A stretch of DNA of 64,000 nt, from the NCBI GenBank assembly GCA_026708015.1, contig JAPOVT010000056.1, positions 62,001-126,000 of the forward strand, read 5' to 3'. Below, piece after piece: positions 17,264-26,119 of this stretch (position 1 is its first letter; every line of letters begins with the position of its first letter). The notes beneath the pieces are model-generated. The model did not search any database. It saw only the letters and a program-made list of their open reading frames with translations, and was not told where the DNA came from. Origin of the DNA: a bacterium (GTDB lineage: Bacteria; Actinomycetota; Acidimicrobiia; Acidimicrobiales; Bin134). Made by a program: the position numbers and the translations under genes.

Positions 17264-17341
17264 GGTGGCTCCTGAATTGGTTGGGTCGAGTTTGGAATTG
17301 GTCGGGGTGGGTGGTGACTGATCGGCCTAGGACAGATCGAC

Positions 17342-19060
17342 CTAGGACAGATCAACCCTTTGAGTGTCAGTTCCGCTGCGAAGGTGCTTGCCGGGCCGGG
17401 CATCGGTGAACTGCCCGTTGCGAACGATCTCTTCGCCGTTGCAGAACACGTGGTCGATGCCGTCGGCTTCTCCATACAGGCGGGGAGCGCCGGCGGGCAG
17501 GTCGGCCACCACGGTGAGAGGCTTGGCCCCCACCCGGGACTCGTCGATAACCACCACGTCGCCGTGCCAGCCCTCTTGGAGCTGGCCCCGCTCCTTGAGC
17601 CCGTAGAGCTTGGCTTGGACGTCGGTCATCAGGTGGATGGCTTCTTCCATCGAGATGAGTCCCCGCTTCCGCATGCACTGGCCGAGCATCGAAGTGGCGT
17701 AGTTGGCCGTCATGAACAGATCCAAATGGGCGCCGGCATCAGAAGCGCCGATCACCGCCCGGCCGTCCCGCCAGATCTCCATGCGGGCCTTCCAGTCCTC
17801 ATCCGAGGACACTGGCGGCGGGGTGCCAAAAGAGGTCTTCAACTCGTCGGCCACCACGATGTCGCACAGGGCATCGAAGGGCTTCTTGCCCTCGTCCTCG
17901 GCAATTTGGCCCACGGTGCGATTCCGATACTGCTGGTTCTCGGGGGCGAAGGTGTCGAAGATTATCTTGGTGGACCAGTCGGCCAGACCCTTGAGGGGTC
18001 CGGGCTGCTGGGCCAGTTCATCAAGGCGGTCGCGCTCGGCCTGATTTGACAGCAGCGCCATCTTTTCGGCGGGCGGGGCCAGCATGGCGCCCTCCCAGTC
18101 GGGCAGGGCATCGAGCACGAATCCTCCGGCCATGCTCAGGCGAACCGAGAAGGCCATGGGAATAGTGAGGGCCGCCACCTTGCCGCCGTTGGCCTTGGCG
18201 TGGTCGCTGGCCTCCAGTTTGGCGTAGCACTCGTCGAGGTTGCCGACCATCACGGTCATGACGTTCCAGTTGAGCTGGGTCTGGGCGGCCACCGACATGT
18301 CGGTCATCAGATTGGTGGCGGCATCGTCGAACGGACCGACGCAGGGGATCAGCTCAAGAGAGGTGCCCTCGAACTCCGAGCACACCCGGGCCAGCTCCAC
18401 CAGCTCCTCGCGGCTGGCGTAGCGGCTGGGCACCATGTTGCCGAAGGGATCGTTGTGGGTGCGGGCGTAGGAGGAGGAGAATCCCAGGGCCCCGGCCTCC
18501 AAGCCGGCCCGGAGCAGATCCTGCATTTGGGCCAGCTCCTCGGGGGTGGCCTCCCGCTTCACGCATTCGGGTCCCATGACCACCCGGCGCAGTGCGGAAT
18601 GGCCCACCTTGAAGGCGGTGTTGATGGACAGGGTGCCGTCGAAGGCGTCGAAGTACTCGGCAGTGGAGCGCCAATTCCAGGGAACGCCGGCCTGGAGCGA
18701 CTCCAGAGGCATGCCCTCCACCCGGGCCAGCATGTGCATCAGGTACTCGCCGTCGGCGGGGTCGTCGGTCAGCGGCGCAATCGTGAAGCCGCAGTTGCCC
18801 CCGATGATGCTGGTCACGCCGTGCAGGGGCGAAGGGCTCAGGGTGGTGTCCCAGAACACCTGGGCGTCGAGGTGGGTGTGTACGTCGATGAAGCCCGGGC
18901 ACACCGCCTTGCCAGTGGCATCCACGGTGTTGGCCGCCTCGGCGGCGCTCAGATCACCGATGGCGGCGATCCGGCCTCCTTGCAGTCCCAGATCGGCCCG
19001 GTAGCGAGGGGTGCCGGTGCCGTCGACAATGTCTCCGCCGTTGATGATGGTGTCAAACAT
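17342..19060 (-). CDS. D-aminoacylase / N-acyl-D-amino-acid amidohydrolase-like enzyme
   Basis: 572 aa. The amidohydrolase superfamily layout is clear: an N-terminal beta-sandwich half (DTIINGGDIVDGTGTPRYRA), the metal motif FIDVHTHLDAQ (~59), GGNCGFTIAP, further His in VGHSALRRV, and the late Asp in GASDAGAHLDLF (~440). Members deacylate N-acyl-D-amino acids or related cyclic amides. Closely similar actinobacterial proteins are usually annotated only as amidohydrolase family, so the exact substrate is open. Confidence 0.85.
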   Translation of the reverse strand: MFDTIINGGDIVDGTGTPRYRADLGLQGGRIAAIGDLSAAEAANTVDATGKAVCPGFIDVHTHLDAQVFWDTTLSPSPLHGVTSIIGGNCGFTIAPLTDDPADGEYLMHMLARVEGMPLESLQAGVPWNWRSTAEYFDAFDGTLSINTAFKVGHSALRRVVMGPECVKREATPEELAQMQDLLRAGLEAGALGFSSSYARTHNDPFGNMVPSRYASREELVELARVCSEFEGTSLELIPCVGPFDDAATNLMTDMSVAAQTQLNWNVMTVMVGNLDECYAKLEASDHAKANGGKVAALTIPMAFSVRLSMAGGFVLDALPDWEGAMLAPPAEKMALLSNQAERDRLDELAQQPGPLKGLADWSTKIIFDTFAPENQQYRNRTVGQIAEDEGKKPFDALCDIVVADELKTSFGTPPPVSSDEDWKARMEIWRDGRAVIGASDAGAHLDLFMTANYATSMLGQCMRKRGLISMEEAIHLMTDVQAKLYGLKERGQLQEGWHGDVVVIDESRVGAKPLTVVADLPAGAPRLYGEADGIDHVFCNGEEIVRNGQFTDARPGKHLRSGTDTQRVDLS

Positions 19061-19187
19061 GGTTCGCCCCTTGTGCGCGCCCCTTCGGCATGCTTTGTGA
19101 ACAATCTAGGTCATGCCAGGGCTCATTGGCGAAGAACAGGGCGTTGGGTAAATGGCCCGTCCCAGAGCCCCGATAAGCTCTCTGCCC

Positions 19188-20408
19188 ATGGCAGAGATCC
19201 CCCGCATCATCTCCGTGGACGACCACGTGGTCGAGCCCCCCGACCTGTGGACCGAGCGGTTGCCCCGCAAGTACCACGATCGCTGCCCTCGGGTTGAGCG
19301 CGACAAAGCCAAGTTCCACTTCGAAGGCGGGGTGTTCAGCTACGAGAAGGGGGTGCCCGACGGGACGTGGGGCGACTGGTGGCTCTACGACGACCTGATC
19401 TACCCGTTCCCCAAGCTCTCGGCCGCCATCGGGTTCGAGCCGCTCACCAACACCCCGGTGACGTTCGACGAGATCCTGCCCGGGTGCTGGAAGCAGAAAG
19501 AGCGACTCCAAGACATGGACGCCAACCATGTGGAGGCGTCGATCTGCTTCCCCAATGTGCTGCCTAGGTTCTGCGGCCAGGCCTTCTACGAGCGGGAGGA
19601 CAAGGACCTGGCCCTGCTGTGCGTCAAGGCATACAACGATTGGATGATCGACGAGTGGTGCGCGGGCGACGGGGCAGGGCGCCTCATTCCGCTGACCATC
19701 ATCCCGCTGTGGGATGCCCATCTGGCCGCTGAGGAGGTCCATCGTTGTGCCGACAAGGGCAGCTTCTCGGTGGCCTTCTCGGAGAACCCCTACCACCTGG
19801 GATTGCCGTCCATCCACGACCCCAGCGGGTTCTGGGAGCCGTTCTTCGCCGCCTGCGAGGAGACCGGGACGGTGGTGAACATGCACATCGGCTCGTCGTC
19901 GAAGATGCCGACCACTTCGCCCGACGCGCCGTTCGCAGTCAGCTCCACCATCACCTTCAGCAATGCCATGGGGTCGATGTGCGACTACATCCTGTCGGGC
20001 GTGTTCGTGCGGTATCCCGGTCTCCGGGTGGCCTATAGCGAGGGCCAGGTGGGATGGATGCCCTACGTGATCGAGCGCATGGACAAGCTGTGGGAGGAGC
20101 GGATCAACGACGACAACGGCGATTTCGGCGTGAATCTGCCCAACCCGCCGTCGTCCTACATTGCCGGCCATGTGTGGGGCTGCATGTTCGACGACGAGGT
20201 GGGACTGCGGAACCGCGACCTCATCGGCATGGACCAGATCACCTTCGAGGTGGACTACCCCCACGCCGACTCCACGTTCCCCCACACCAAGGAAGTGGCC
20301 ACCAGGATCGTGACCCAGGCCCAGCTCAACGAGGAGGAGGCCTACAAGCTGCTCCGGGGCAACGCCATCGAGCTGTACGGGCTGGAGAGGTACGGCATCG
20401 CCGCCTAG
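19188..20408 (+). CDS. Amidohydrolase family 2 metal-dependent hydrolase
   Basis: 406 aa. ATG 19188 is chosen because TAAGCT (19174-19179) lies 8 nt upstream and the extra 12 codons have no similarity. It begins IPRIISVDDHVVEPPDLW, where the family's usual H-x-H is reduced to D-x-H, and has VEASICFPNVLPRFCGQ, VVNMHIGSSSK and the late FEVDYPHADSTFPHTKE motif. The paralog at 47989-49245 shares these motifs. Members include decarboxylases and lactonases of the ACMSD group. It is 50 bp upstream of an aldehyde dehydrogenase on the same strand, suggesting a catabolic unit. Confidence 0.83.
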   Translation: MAEIPRIISVDDHVVEPPDLWTERLPRKYHDRCPRVERDKAKFHFEGGVFSYEKGVPDGTWGDWWLYDDLIYPFPKLSAAIGFEPLTNTPVTFDEILPGCWKQKERLQDMDANHVEASICFPNVLPRFCGQAFYEREDKDLALLCVKAYNDWMIDEWCAGDGAGRLIPLTIIPLWDAHLAAEEVHRCADKGSFSVAFSENPYHLGLPSIHDPSGFWEPFFAACEETGTVVNMHIGSSSKMPTTSPDAPFAVSSTITFSNAMGSMCDYILSGVFVRYPGLRVAYSEGQVGWMPYVIERMDKLWEERINDDNGDFGVNLPNPPSSYIAGHVWGCMFDDEVGLRNRDLIGMDQITFEVDYPHADSTFPHTKEVATRIVTQAQLNEEEAYKLLRGNAIELYGLERYGIAA

Positions 20409-20458
20409 CTCGGACGGCCGTTTGGGGTAGCGAGCATTTTGGCAAAGGGGGAATCGCC

Positions 20459-21940
20459 ATGACACTGGCCGAATTGGAGCCGGTGAACGTCGACGAGCAG
20501 TATCGCCTGCTCATCGGAGGCGATTGGGTCGCTGCCGAGTCGGGCACCTATGAGATCGTCAACCCGAACACCACCCAGGTGATCGGCCACGCACCTGAGG
20601 CGTCGATTACCCAGGTGAACGACGCTGCTGCCGCGGCCAAGGCGGCCTTGCCCGGCTGGCGAGACACCCCGATGGCCGAGCGGTGCGCCATGATCGGCCG
20701 GGCCGCCGATTTGCTGGAACAGAATCTCGGCGGCCTGGTGGGCCTGGTCCAAGGGGAGACTGGGGCCACCATCAATGTGTCCGAGTCGATCCAGATCCCC
20801 TCTTGTGCCGACCGGTTCCGCCACTACGAGATCTCGGTGAACGTGGACGAACCCATCGAACCATACCCGGTGGCGGAAAACGCATTGGGGCCTGGTGGGC
20901 TGTCGTGCGCCCACGTAATCCGCCAGCCGGTGGGCGTGGTGGCTTGCATCACCTCCTACAACTTCCCGCTGGTCAACATGTCGGGCAAGATCGCCCCCGC
21001 GCTGGCCATGGGCAACACCTTGGTGATCAAACCGGCGCCCCAAGACCCGCTGGCGGTTATCAAGATGGGCGAGATCATTGAAGAGGCCGGATTCCCGCCG
21101 GGAGTAATCAACATCATCACCGGATCGGGTGCCGTGGCCGGGGCTGCGCTGGTGGAGTCCCGAGACGTGGACATGATCAGTTTCACCGGCTCCTCCGCGG
21201 TGGGGGCCAAGATCATGCAGGCGGGCGGATCAACCATGAAACGCCTGCTCATGGAGCTCGGGGGCAAGGGCGCGTGTGTGTTGACTGACGACTGCAACGT
21301 GGACGGCGCGGTCGGGGCCATCGCCTCGGTGTGGGGGTTCCACAGCGGCCAGATCTGCACCGCGCCCACTCGGGTGATCGTGCACCACTCCCGCTACGAC
21401 GAGCTGGTAGACAAGCTGACCGCGGTGGCCGGAATGCTCAAGGTGGGCGATCCCCTCGACCGGGAGACGATTGTCGGCCCGGTTATCACCGAGCTTCATC
21501 GCGACAGGGTGGAGCATTTCATCGCCAGCGGCGTGGCCGACGGCGCCACCCTGCTGTGCGGCGGGAAGCGTCCCGACCTGCCCGGCTATTTCGTGGAACC
21601 CACCTTGCTGGCCGACTGCACTTCAGATATGCGCGTCGTGCAGCGGGAGATCTTCGGCCCGGTCGTCGTGGTGCTGGCCCATGACGACGACGACCACGCG
21701 GTGGAGCTGGCCAACGACAGCGACTACGGGCTGTTCAGCTATGTGTTCGCGGGCACCACCGCCCGAGCCTTCGAGATCGGCAAGCGCATCGAATCGGGCA
21801 ATGTCGGTCTCAACTCGATGGCGCCCCACGTACACGCCCCGTTTGGCGGATTCAAGATGAGCGGCGTGGGCCGCGACCGCGGTATCTACGGCCTCCACGC
21901 CTACAGCGAGATCCAAGCCCTCAGCTGGATGTCCAGCTAG
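20459..21940 (+). CDS. NAD(P)-dependent aldehyde dehydrogenase
   Basis: 493 aa from ATG 20459, with a GGGGG-rich ribosome site upstream; the open frame extends further but only as a shadow of the previous gene. ALDH motifs are SYNFPLVNMSGKIAPALAMG (cofactor and substrate tunnel), FTGSSAVG (NAD-binding), catalytic Glu in MELGGKGACV and catalytic Cys in FHSGQICTAPTR. The C-terminal FGGFKMSGVGRDRG is typical. It oxidises aldehydes to acids, probably in the same pathway as the preceding amidohydrolase. Confidence 0.92.
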   Translation: MTLAELEPVNVDEQYRLLIGGDWVAAESGTYEIVNPNTTQVIGHAPEASITQVNDAAAAAKAALPGWRDTPMAERCAMIGRAADLLEQNLGGLVGLVQGETGATINVSESIQIPSCADRFRHYEISVNVDEPIEPYPVAENALGPGGLSCAHVIRQPVGVVACITSYNFPLVNMSGKIAPALAMGNTLVIKPAPQDPLAVIKMGEIIEEAGFPPGVINIITGSGAVAGAALVESRDVDMISFTGSSAVGAKIMQAGGSTMKRLLMELGGKGACVLTDDCNVDGAVGAIASVWGFHSGQICTAPTRVIVHHSRYDELVDKLTAVAGMLKVGDPLDRETIVGPVITELHRDRVEHFIASGVADGATLLCGGKRPDLPGYFVEPTLLADCTSDMRVVQREIFGPVVVVLAHDDDDHAVELANDSDYGLFSYVFAGTTARAFEIGKRIESGNVGLNSMAPHVHAPFGGFKMSGVGRDRGIYGLHAYSEIQALSWMSS

Positions 21941-22027
21941 CCGCGCCTTGGGCGGCTTCCACCCAATAGGAGCAGGCGGTGGTCTCGAGGGTCATGAGGG
22001 TCATTGGGGTGTGGCACGCTGGTTGGT

Positions 22028-22816
22028 GTGGTTGAGGAGCCTCTTGGCGGGGGGATAGCCAATGCAGGGCAGGTGGTCCGAGTCGGTTCGCATGTGCTTC
22101 GCCCATCCAGTCCGCACTCGGATTCGATTCATGCCCTTCTTCGGGCGGTGAGACAGGCCGGATTCGAGGGCGCCCCTGAACCGGTCGGCATCGATGGCGA
22201 CGGCCGCGAGCGCCTTGTGTTCATCGAAGGCGAGGTTCCAATACCGCCCTATCCGGAGTGGGGCCAGTCCGATGTCGCCTTGGCTTCTACGGCCGAACTG
22301 TTGCGCGGCCTGCATGACGCCGCCAACGGGTTCGACCCTCGAGGTCTCGCGTGGAACGACGGTCTGGCTGACCCTGCGGGCGGGGCAGTGGTTTGCCACA
22401 ACGACGTGTGCCTGGAGAACGTTGTCTTCCGTGATGGCGTTGCCGTTGCGCTGCTCGATTTCGAATTCGCGGCACCGGGACGACCAATCTACGACCTGGC
22501 CTGCCTGGCCCGCTTGTGCGTGCCGATCGACAACGACTTCGACCAAGCCCGCCTCGGGTGGCGCCTTGCTGACGGGCCGGCGCGGCTGCGGGTGGTAGCC
22601 GACGCCTACGGCCTAGACCGGGACGGCCGGACGGAGCTGCTAGCAGCAATGGAGGACGCCCTCACCCGCGCCGAAGAGTTCATCTGGCTCAGAGTGGAAT
22701 CGGGCGACCCCAACTTCGTCGAGATGTGGAACCGCACTGATGGTGCTGAGCGCTATCACCGCCGACGCCGCTGGTGGGACAACAACCACCATCACTTTGC
22801 TGCCGCCCTGCGATAG
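22028..22816 (+). CDS. Aminoglycoside phosphotransferase/choline kinase-fold protein
   Basis: 262 aa. GTG 22028 is the likely start (TTG 22004 is also open). The kinase-like fold is shown by CHNDVCLENVVF (catalytic loop HxDxxxxN) and VALLDFEFAAPGRPIYDLA (metal-binding Asp). The N-lobe is short (about 90 residues before the catalytic loop region begins), which fits small APH-type proteins. Substrate could be an antibiotic, a sugar, an aminoalcohol or a macrolide, and resistance should not be assumed. Confidence 0.78.
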   Translation: MVEEPLGGGIANAGQVVRVGSHVLRPSSPHSDSIHALLRAVRQAGFEGAPEPVGIDGDGRERLVFIEGEVPIPPYPEWGQSDVALASTAELLRGLHDAANGFDPRGLAWNDGLADPAGGAVVCHNDVCLENVVFRDGVAVALLDFEFAAPGRPIYDLACLARLCVPIDNDFDQARLGWRLADGPARLRVVADAYGLDRDGRTELLAAMEDALTRAEEFIWLRVESGDPNFVEMWNRTDGAERYHRRRRWWDNNHHHFAAALR

Positions 22817-22864
22817 GGATCCGGTAAGCGGGCTATCCGCCTAGTGCCTTCTACCTCCAGGGCC

Positions 22865-23143
22865 CTAGCCCGATGCGGTGGATGTAGGTCCTATGGCCCC
22901 ATCCTTTGCATGGGAGAGGAGTTCACTGATCAGTTGCTCCTTGGTCAGTAAGGACTTCTCGACCAAGGTGAAATCGATCTCAGTGATCAGCTCTGAGCTT
23001 TTGCCCCATGTTCGGCCTATATGCCACTTTTCGAACTGATCCACGGACAATTGGCCATTTTCAAGCAGCTTCAGCTTCTCTATGATCTCGGCATCGATTG
23101 CTTCCACGAGAGCAATCCTACGCGGCCGTGTGTCATAGACCAC
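22865..23143 (-). CDS. Hypothetical protein
   Basis: About 92 aa from GTG 23143 (the frame is open to 23254, overlapping the plus-strand gene). Not recognised. The sequence has a protein-like, amphipathic helical pattern (RIALVEAIDAEIIEKLKLLE, ELITEIDFTLVEKSLLTKEQ), many charged residues and lower GC than neighbours. It is divergent from the gene at 23160. It could be a small regulator or antitoxin-like protein, but nothing specific supports that. Confidence 0.4.
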   Translation of the reverse strand: MVYDTRPRRIALVEAIDAEIIEKLKLLENGQLSVDQFEKWHIGRTWGKSSELITEIDFTLVEKSLLTKEQLISELLSHAKDGAIGPTSTASG

Positions 23144-23159
23144 CGGGAAATAGTCGAAA

Positions 23160-23474
23160 TTGGGTGGAAAGCAGGAGGACGCGCCTGTACGACGTGTCGA
23201 GCCCAGTGAGATCAGGGAGCGATTCAACAAGTTGGATTTGCTCGAGCGAATCATTCGCGGCGAATTGAAATCAATTCTTCTGGTTGACCGTCCGGTCCAG
23301 CCTGAAGTGGGATTACCCGAGGGGACGAGGAGCCAGATGGTCTGGTATCTCGGTCCTGACGGCCAAGAGCTTGCTCTCGTTCACCAATACTTGCTGCCCG
23401 ACGGCACGATAGGAGGATCAGGGCGACCCGACCCCAAGCGCCTGATCTTGGACGACGAGATCATCTATTGCTGA
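23160..23474 (+). CDS. Conserved hypothetical small protein (DPKRL-type)
   Basis: 104 aa from TTG 23160; a later start near 23230 is possible. The C-terminal half, with VWYLGPDGQELALVHQYLLP and DGTIGGSGRPDPKRLILDD, resembles a small uncharacterised bacterial family that ends in 'pDGtiGgSGrPDPKrl'. Function unknown. The gene has lower GC than the flanking catabolic genes, and its divergent pairing with 22865-23143 suggests a small acquired module. Confidence 0.5.
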   Translation: MGGKQEDAPVRRVEPSEIRERFNKLDLLERIIRGELKSILLVDRPVQPEVGLPEGTRSQMVWYLGPDGQELALVHQYLLPDGTIGGSGRPDPKRLILDDEIIYC

Positions 23475-23674
23475 TGGTCGAGATCAGAATGGAAGATGCG
23501 CTGGGCTGCCCCTAGGCCGGGCGGTGGCCGCCGGGGCAGGGTGGGGTGGGCATCCAGGGTGCGGGCGGTGATGGCCACGTTGGCCCCCTCGGCCGCCAGC
23601 CGTTGGGCGATACCTCTGCCTATGCCTCGGCTGGCTCCGGTGACGATGGCGTTCTTGCCCTCGAATCGCTTCAT
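23465..23674 (-). pseudogene. N-terminal fragment of a short-chain dehydrogenase/reductase
   Basis: From ATG 23674 the frame encodes the SDR cofactor-binding start (KNAIVTGASRGIGRGIAQRL, then EGANVAITAR) but stops with TAG after 69 residues. The last ~25 residues are not SDR-like, and the Ser-Tyr-Lys catalytic region is missing. It is a truncated relic and overlaps the end of the plus-strand small gene by 10 bp. Confidence 0.7.
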
Positions 23675-23766
23675 GGCCAGCATCCTAAGTTCACAGGGTT
23701 TCCCCTCTCCCAGCCAGGGCCCTACAACTGCTCCCTTCAATGGCGTCGGAGCTAGGATCGCCACTC

Positions 23767-24237
23767 ATGTTGAGCGAAGGTACGAAGGCTCCGGAGTTCA
23801 CTGCCCCTGATCAGGACGGCAATGACCTGTCGCTAGCTGATCTGCGGGGCAATTGGGTGGCGTTTTGGTGGTACCCGAAAGCGTCCACCAAGGGTTGAAC
23901 CATCCAGGGAAGGGGATTCCGTGATCGAATCTCCGAGTTTGAGGCTCTCGGAGCCGTAGTGGTGGGAGCGTCGTTCGACTCAGTTGAGGATCAGAAGGGC
24001 TTTGTGGACGGCGAGAGCTTTCCGTTTGCGCTGATTTCCGATCCCGACCGAGCTGTGGGTCAGGCCTACGACGCCGAGCGAGCTGAGGGCGAGCCCTATT
24101 ACGAGCACGGTTTGCCCCGCCGGATCAGCTATCTGATCTCACCGGACGGCGCGGTGGCCAAGGCCTACGACCTGGAGGGCCAGGATCTGGACCAGCACGC
24201 CGCCGAGATCATCGCGGATATCAAGGCGTTGAGCTAG
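23767..24237 (+). CDS. Peroxiredoxin-like selenoprotein (in-frame TGA at the peroxidatic position)
   Basis: 156 residues if TGA 23896-23898 is read as selenocysteine (U44). The frame runs through APEFTAPDQDGNDLSL, FWWYPKASTKG-U-TIQGRGFRD and VVVGASFDS to the C-terminal RISYLISPDGAVAKAY. In BCP/AhpC-type peroxiredoxins the same place reads YPKxxTpGCTxExxxFRD, so the TGA sits exactly on the peroxidatic Cys. TAGGAT (23753-23758) lies 8 nt before ATG 23767 and a SECIS-like hairpin follows. It should reduce peroxides using selenol chemistry in the cytoplasm. There is no resolving Cys at the usual +5 position (Gly-Arg there), so a 1-Cys/Sec mechanism is likely. Confidence 0.88.
23912..23934 (+). 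promoter_or_regulatory. Candidate bacterial SECIS element of the peroxiredoxin gene
   Basis: GGGGATTC (23912-23919) pairs with GAATCTCC (23927-23934; one G-T pair), enclosing the loop CGTGATC (23920-23926). The loop starts 21 nt after the TGA and has G at its second position. The loop begins CGTGA, identical to the loop in the U-x-x-U gene. Confidence 0.7.
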
Positions 24238-24267
24238 AGTTGCCTCTCTGAGGTTCCCTAGTGGCAG

Positions 24268-25209
24268 CTAGAACTCGATGACCCAGCGGCCTCGGGTGCC
24301 TCCGGCTTCCAGGCGGGCGTGGGCTTCGGAGGCGTTCTCCATGGGTACGGTGCCAGCCACCCGCAGAGAGACTTGCTCGTCTTCGGCTTGCTGGCGCAAG
24401 CGGTCGAGCTTGGCTTGCTCCTTGGCGTAGTCGAACACCCAGGTCACGTGGAACTGGATGCCCCGTTCGCCGTTGCCCGGCCATCCCCGCACCGAGGCGA
24501 AGCCTCCGCCGTCGCGCACTGCGGCCACCAACGGATCCATCTGCACCGATCCATCGGCCAGGCCGTCCACGCCGTCGGGAGCGTGCTCCCGTATGCGGTC
24601 GGCCACGTCGTCGCCCCGGCGAATGATCACGTCGGCGCCGAACGAGGCCACTAGCTCCTCGTCGGCCTCGGAGGAATCGGCGATCACCCGCAGGCCGTCG
24701 GCTTTGGCCAGCTCCACCATGTAGCCGCCGTAGCACCCAGCCGCCCCGGTCACTGCCAGGGTCTGGCCGGGTTGCAGGGCGAGCTGGTCGAGGCTGAGCC
24801 GGGCGGTGAGGCCGTTCATGGGCAGGGTGCAGGCCTCGGCAAACGACGATCCCGCTGGCATCCGGGCCACCGACTCCGCCGGCAATGCCACATACTCCGA
24901 ATAGGCCCCATGCGACCCGCGGGGCAACACCATGGCCATCACCTGGTCGCCCACTTGAAGGTCGGTGTCGGCGCCCTCTCCGATCTGGTCAAGCACCCCG
25001 GCCACGTCCATGCCCGGCACATAGGGCGGCGGCCCGGTCTTGGCCTGCTGCTCGGCCCGGGTGCCAGCCCGCACATGGGTGTCGGTGGGGCTGACCGCGG
25101 TGGCCCGCACCCGGATCCGCACTTGGCCGGGGCCGGCCTCAGGGGTGGATAACTCCACCACCTCCAGAGCCTCCGGCCCGCCGTACTCAATGACTCCAAC
25201 TGCTCGCAT
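24268..25209 (-). CDS. Zinc-independent MDR/quinone oxidoreductase-family alcohol dehydrogenase
   Basis: 313 aa. The medium-chain dehydrogenase fold is shown by IEYGGPEALEVVELSTPEAG, VPGMDVAGVLDQIG, and the nucleotide-binding TLAVTGAAGCYGGYMVELAK. The zinc ligands of alcohol dehydrogenases are absent, which fits NADPH:quinone reductase/zeta-crystallin or enoyl reductase relatives. It probably reduces quinones or enones with NADPH. It converges on the peroxiredoxin gene across a 30-bp gap. Confidence 0.85.
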   Translation of the reverse strand: MRAVGVIEYGGPEALEVVELSTPEAGPGQVRIRVRATAVSPTDTHVRAGTRAEQQAKTGPPPYVPGMDVAGVLDQIGEGADTDLQVGDQVMAMVLPRGSHGAYSEYVALPAESVARMPAGSSFAEACTLPMNGLTARLSLDQLALQPGQTLAVTGAAGCYGGYMVELAKADGLRVIADSSEADEELVASFGADVIIRRGDDVADRIREHAPDGVDGLADGSVQMDPLVAAVRDGGGFASVRGWPGNGERGIQFHVTWVFDYAKEQAKLDRLRQQAEDEQVSLRVAGTVPMENASEAHARLEAGGTRGRWVIEF

Positions 25210-25248
25210 GGGCCGAGAGACTATCTACTGATCATCAGGCCGCGTGAC

Positions 25249-26115
25249 TCAGTCCCAGCACCGGACTTTGTTGTCATCGCGCAGTCCACACGCATGATTG
25301 AGTCCGGCCGAAAGAGCGATGAAGCGGTCACCGGGAGGATCGACAACTCCACCACGGCCCCAGCACCGAACGGTCTGGTCGTCGCGGATGCCGCAAGTGA
25401 AGCCGGCTCCGGCCGCAATGGCGGTGTAGATGCTGAGCGGGGGATCGGCCTGCCCATCGCTGTTGTCGCCCCAGCATTGGGCGATGCCGTCGTTGCCCAG
25501 GCCGCATGCGTGGGTCGAGCCGACCGTGATTGCACTGAAAGAGCCCTCAGGAGGAGTCTCCCAGCCGTCCCCACCCCAGCACGCAGCAGTGCCGTCGCCT
25601 CGCAGCCCGCAAGAGGCCGGACCCCAGCCCACGGAGATGGCGGCAAAGCGCCCTTCAGGCGGTTCTGCGGGGTCGGGGCCTCCCACGATGTTGCTCCAGC
25701 ACTGAAGGGTGCCGCTGTTGTCTATGCCGCACGACCGGCTTGCGCCCACGGAGATGGCGGTGAAGCCAACCTCAGGCGGATCCGCACCCGCTTGGTAGTT
25801 GTCTTCCCAGCATTCGGCAGCACCGGTATCGCGAATCCCACACGAGTAGCCGCTTCCCGCGGAGACTGCCGTGAAGTTGCCGCTGAGGTAGACGGCCCAG
25901 CCAGGGTTGTTCGCGCTGCCCTGCCAGCATTGAGCGGTGCCGTCTTCTCGAATGCCGCACGAATGATCTTCACCGGCGGCCACGGCGGTGAAGCGTCCCC
26001 CAGAGGCGTCGGGTTCCTCGATAGAGCAGGCTGCTAACAGGACCGCGATCACTGCAAGGGTCAGCGCCAGGCGGCCAGTTGTGACTCCTCGGAGTAGCGC
26101 CTGCCTCTGTGACAC
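25249..26115 (-). CDS. Lipoprotein with seven RCC1-like repeats
   Basis: 288 aa from GTG 26115, four nt after the SDR stop; a longer frame to 26148 would overlap the SDR gene. A signal peptide ends LAVIAVLLAAC (lipobox Cys30). The rest is seven ~35-residue repeats of the form 'FTAVSAG..(S/A)CGI..DG.A.CW', each with two Cys that could form a disulfide. RCC1-type repeats make a seven-bladed propeller, so this is one full propeller on the cell surface. Role unknown; adhesion or scaffolding is possible. Confidence 0.82.
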   Translation of the reverse strand: MSQRQALLRGVTTGRLALTLAVIAVLLAACSIEEPDASGGRFTAVAAGEDHSCGIREDGTAQCWQGSANNPGWAVYLSGNFTAVSAGSGYSCGIRDTGAAECWEDNYQAGADPPEVGFTAISVGASRSCGIDNSGTLQCWSNIVGGPDPAEPPEGRFAAISVGWGPASCGLRGDGTAACWGGDGWETPPEGSFSAITVGSTHACGLGNDGIAQCWGDNSDGQADPPLSIYTAIAAGAGFTCGIRDDQTVRCWGRGGVVDPPGDRFIALSAGLNHACGLRDDNKVRCWD

Positions 26116-26119
26116 ACCA

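Noticed and set aside
22028-22816. An antibiotic-resistance gene call for the APH-fold protein
   Set aside because: The fold is shared by choline, sugar and other kinases, and nothing nearby points to resistance.
23905-23923. An alternative peroxiredoxin hairpin GGAA/TTCC with loop GGGGA
   Set aside because: The loop is only 13 nt after the TGA and the stem is weaker than the 8-bp hairpin at 23912-23934.
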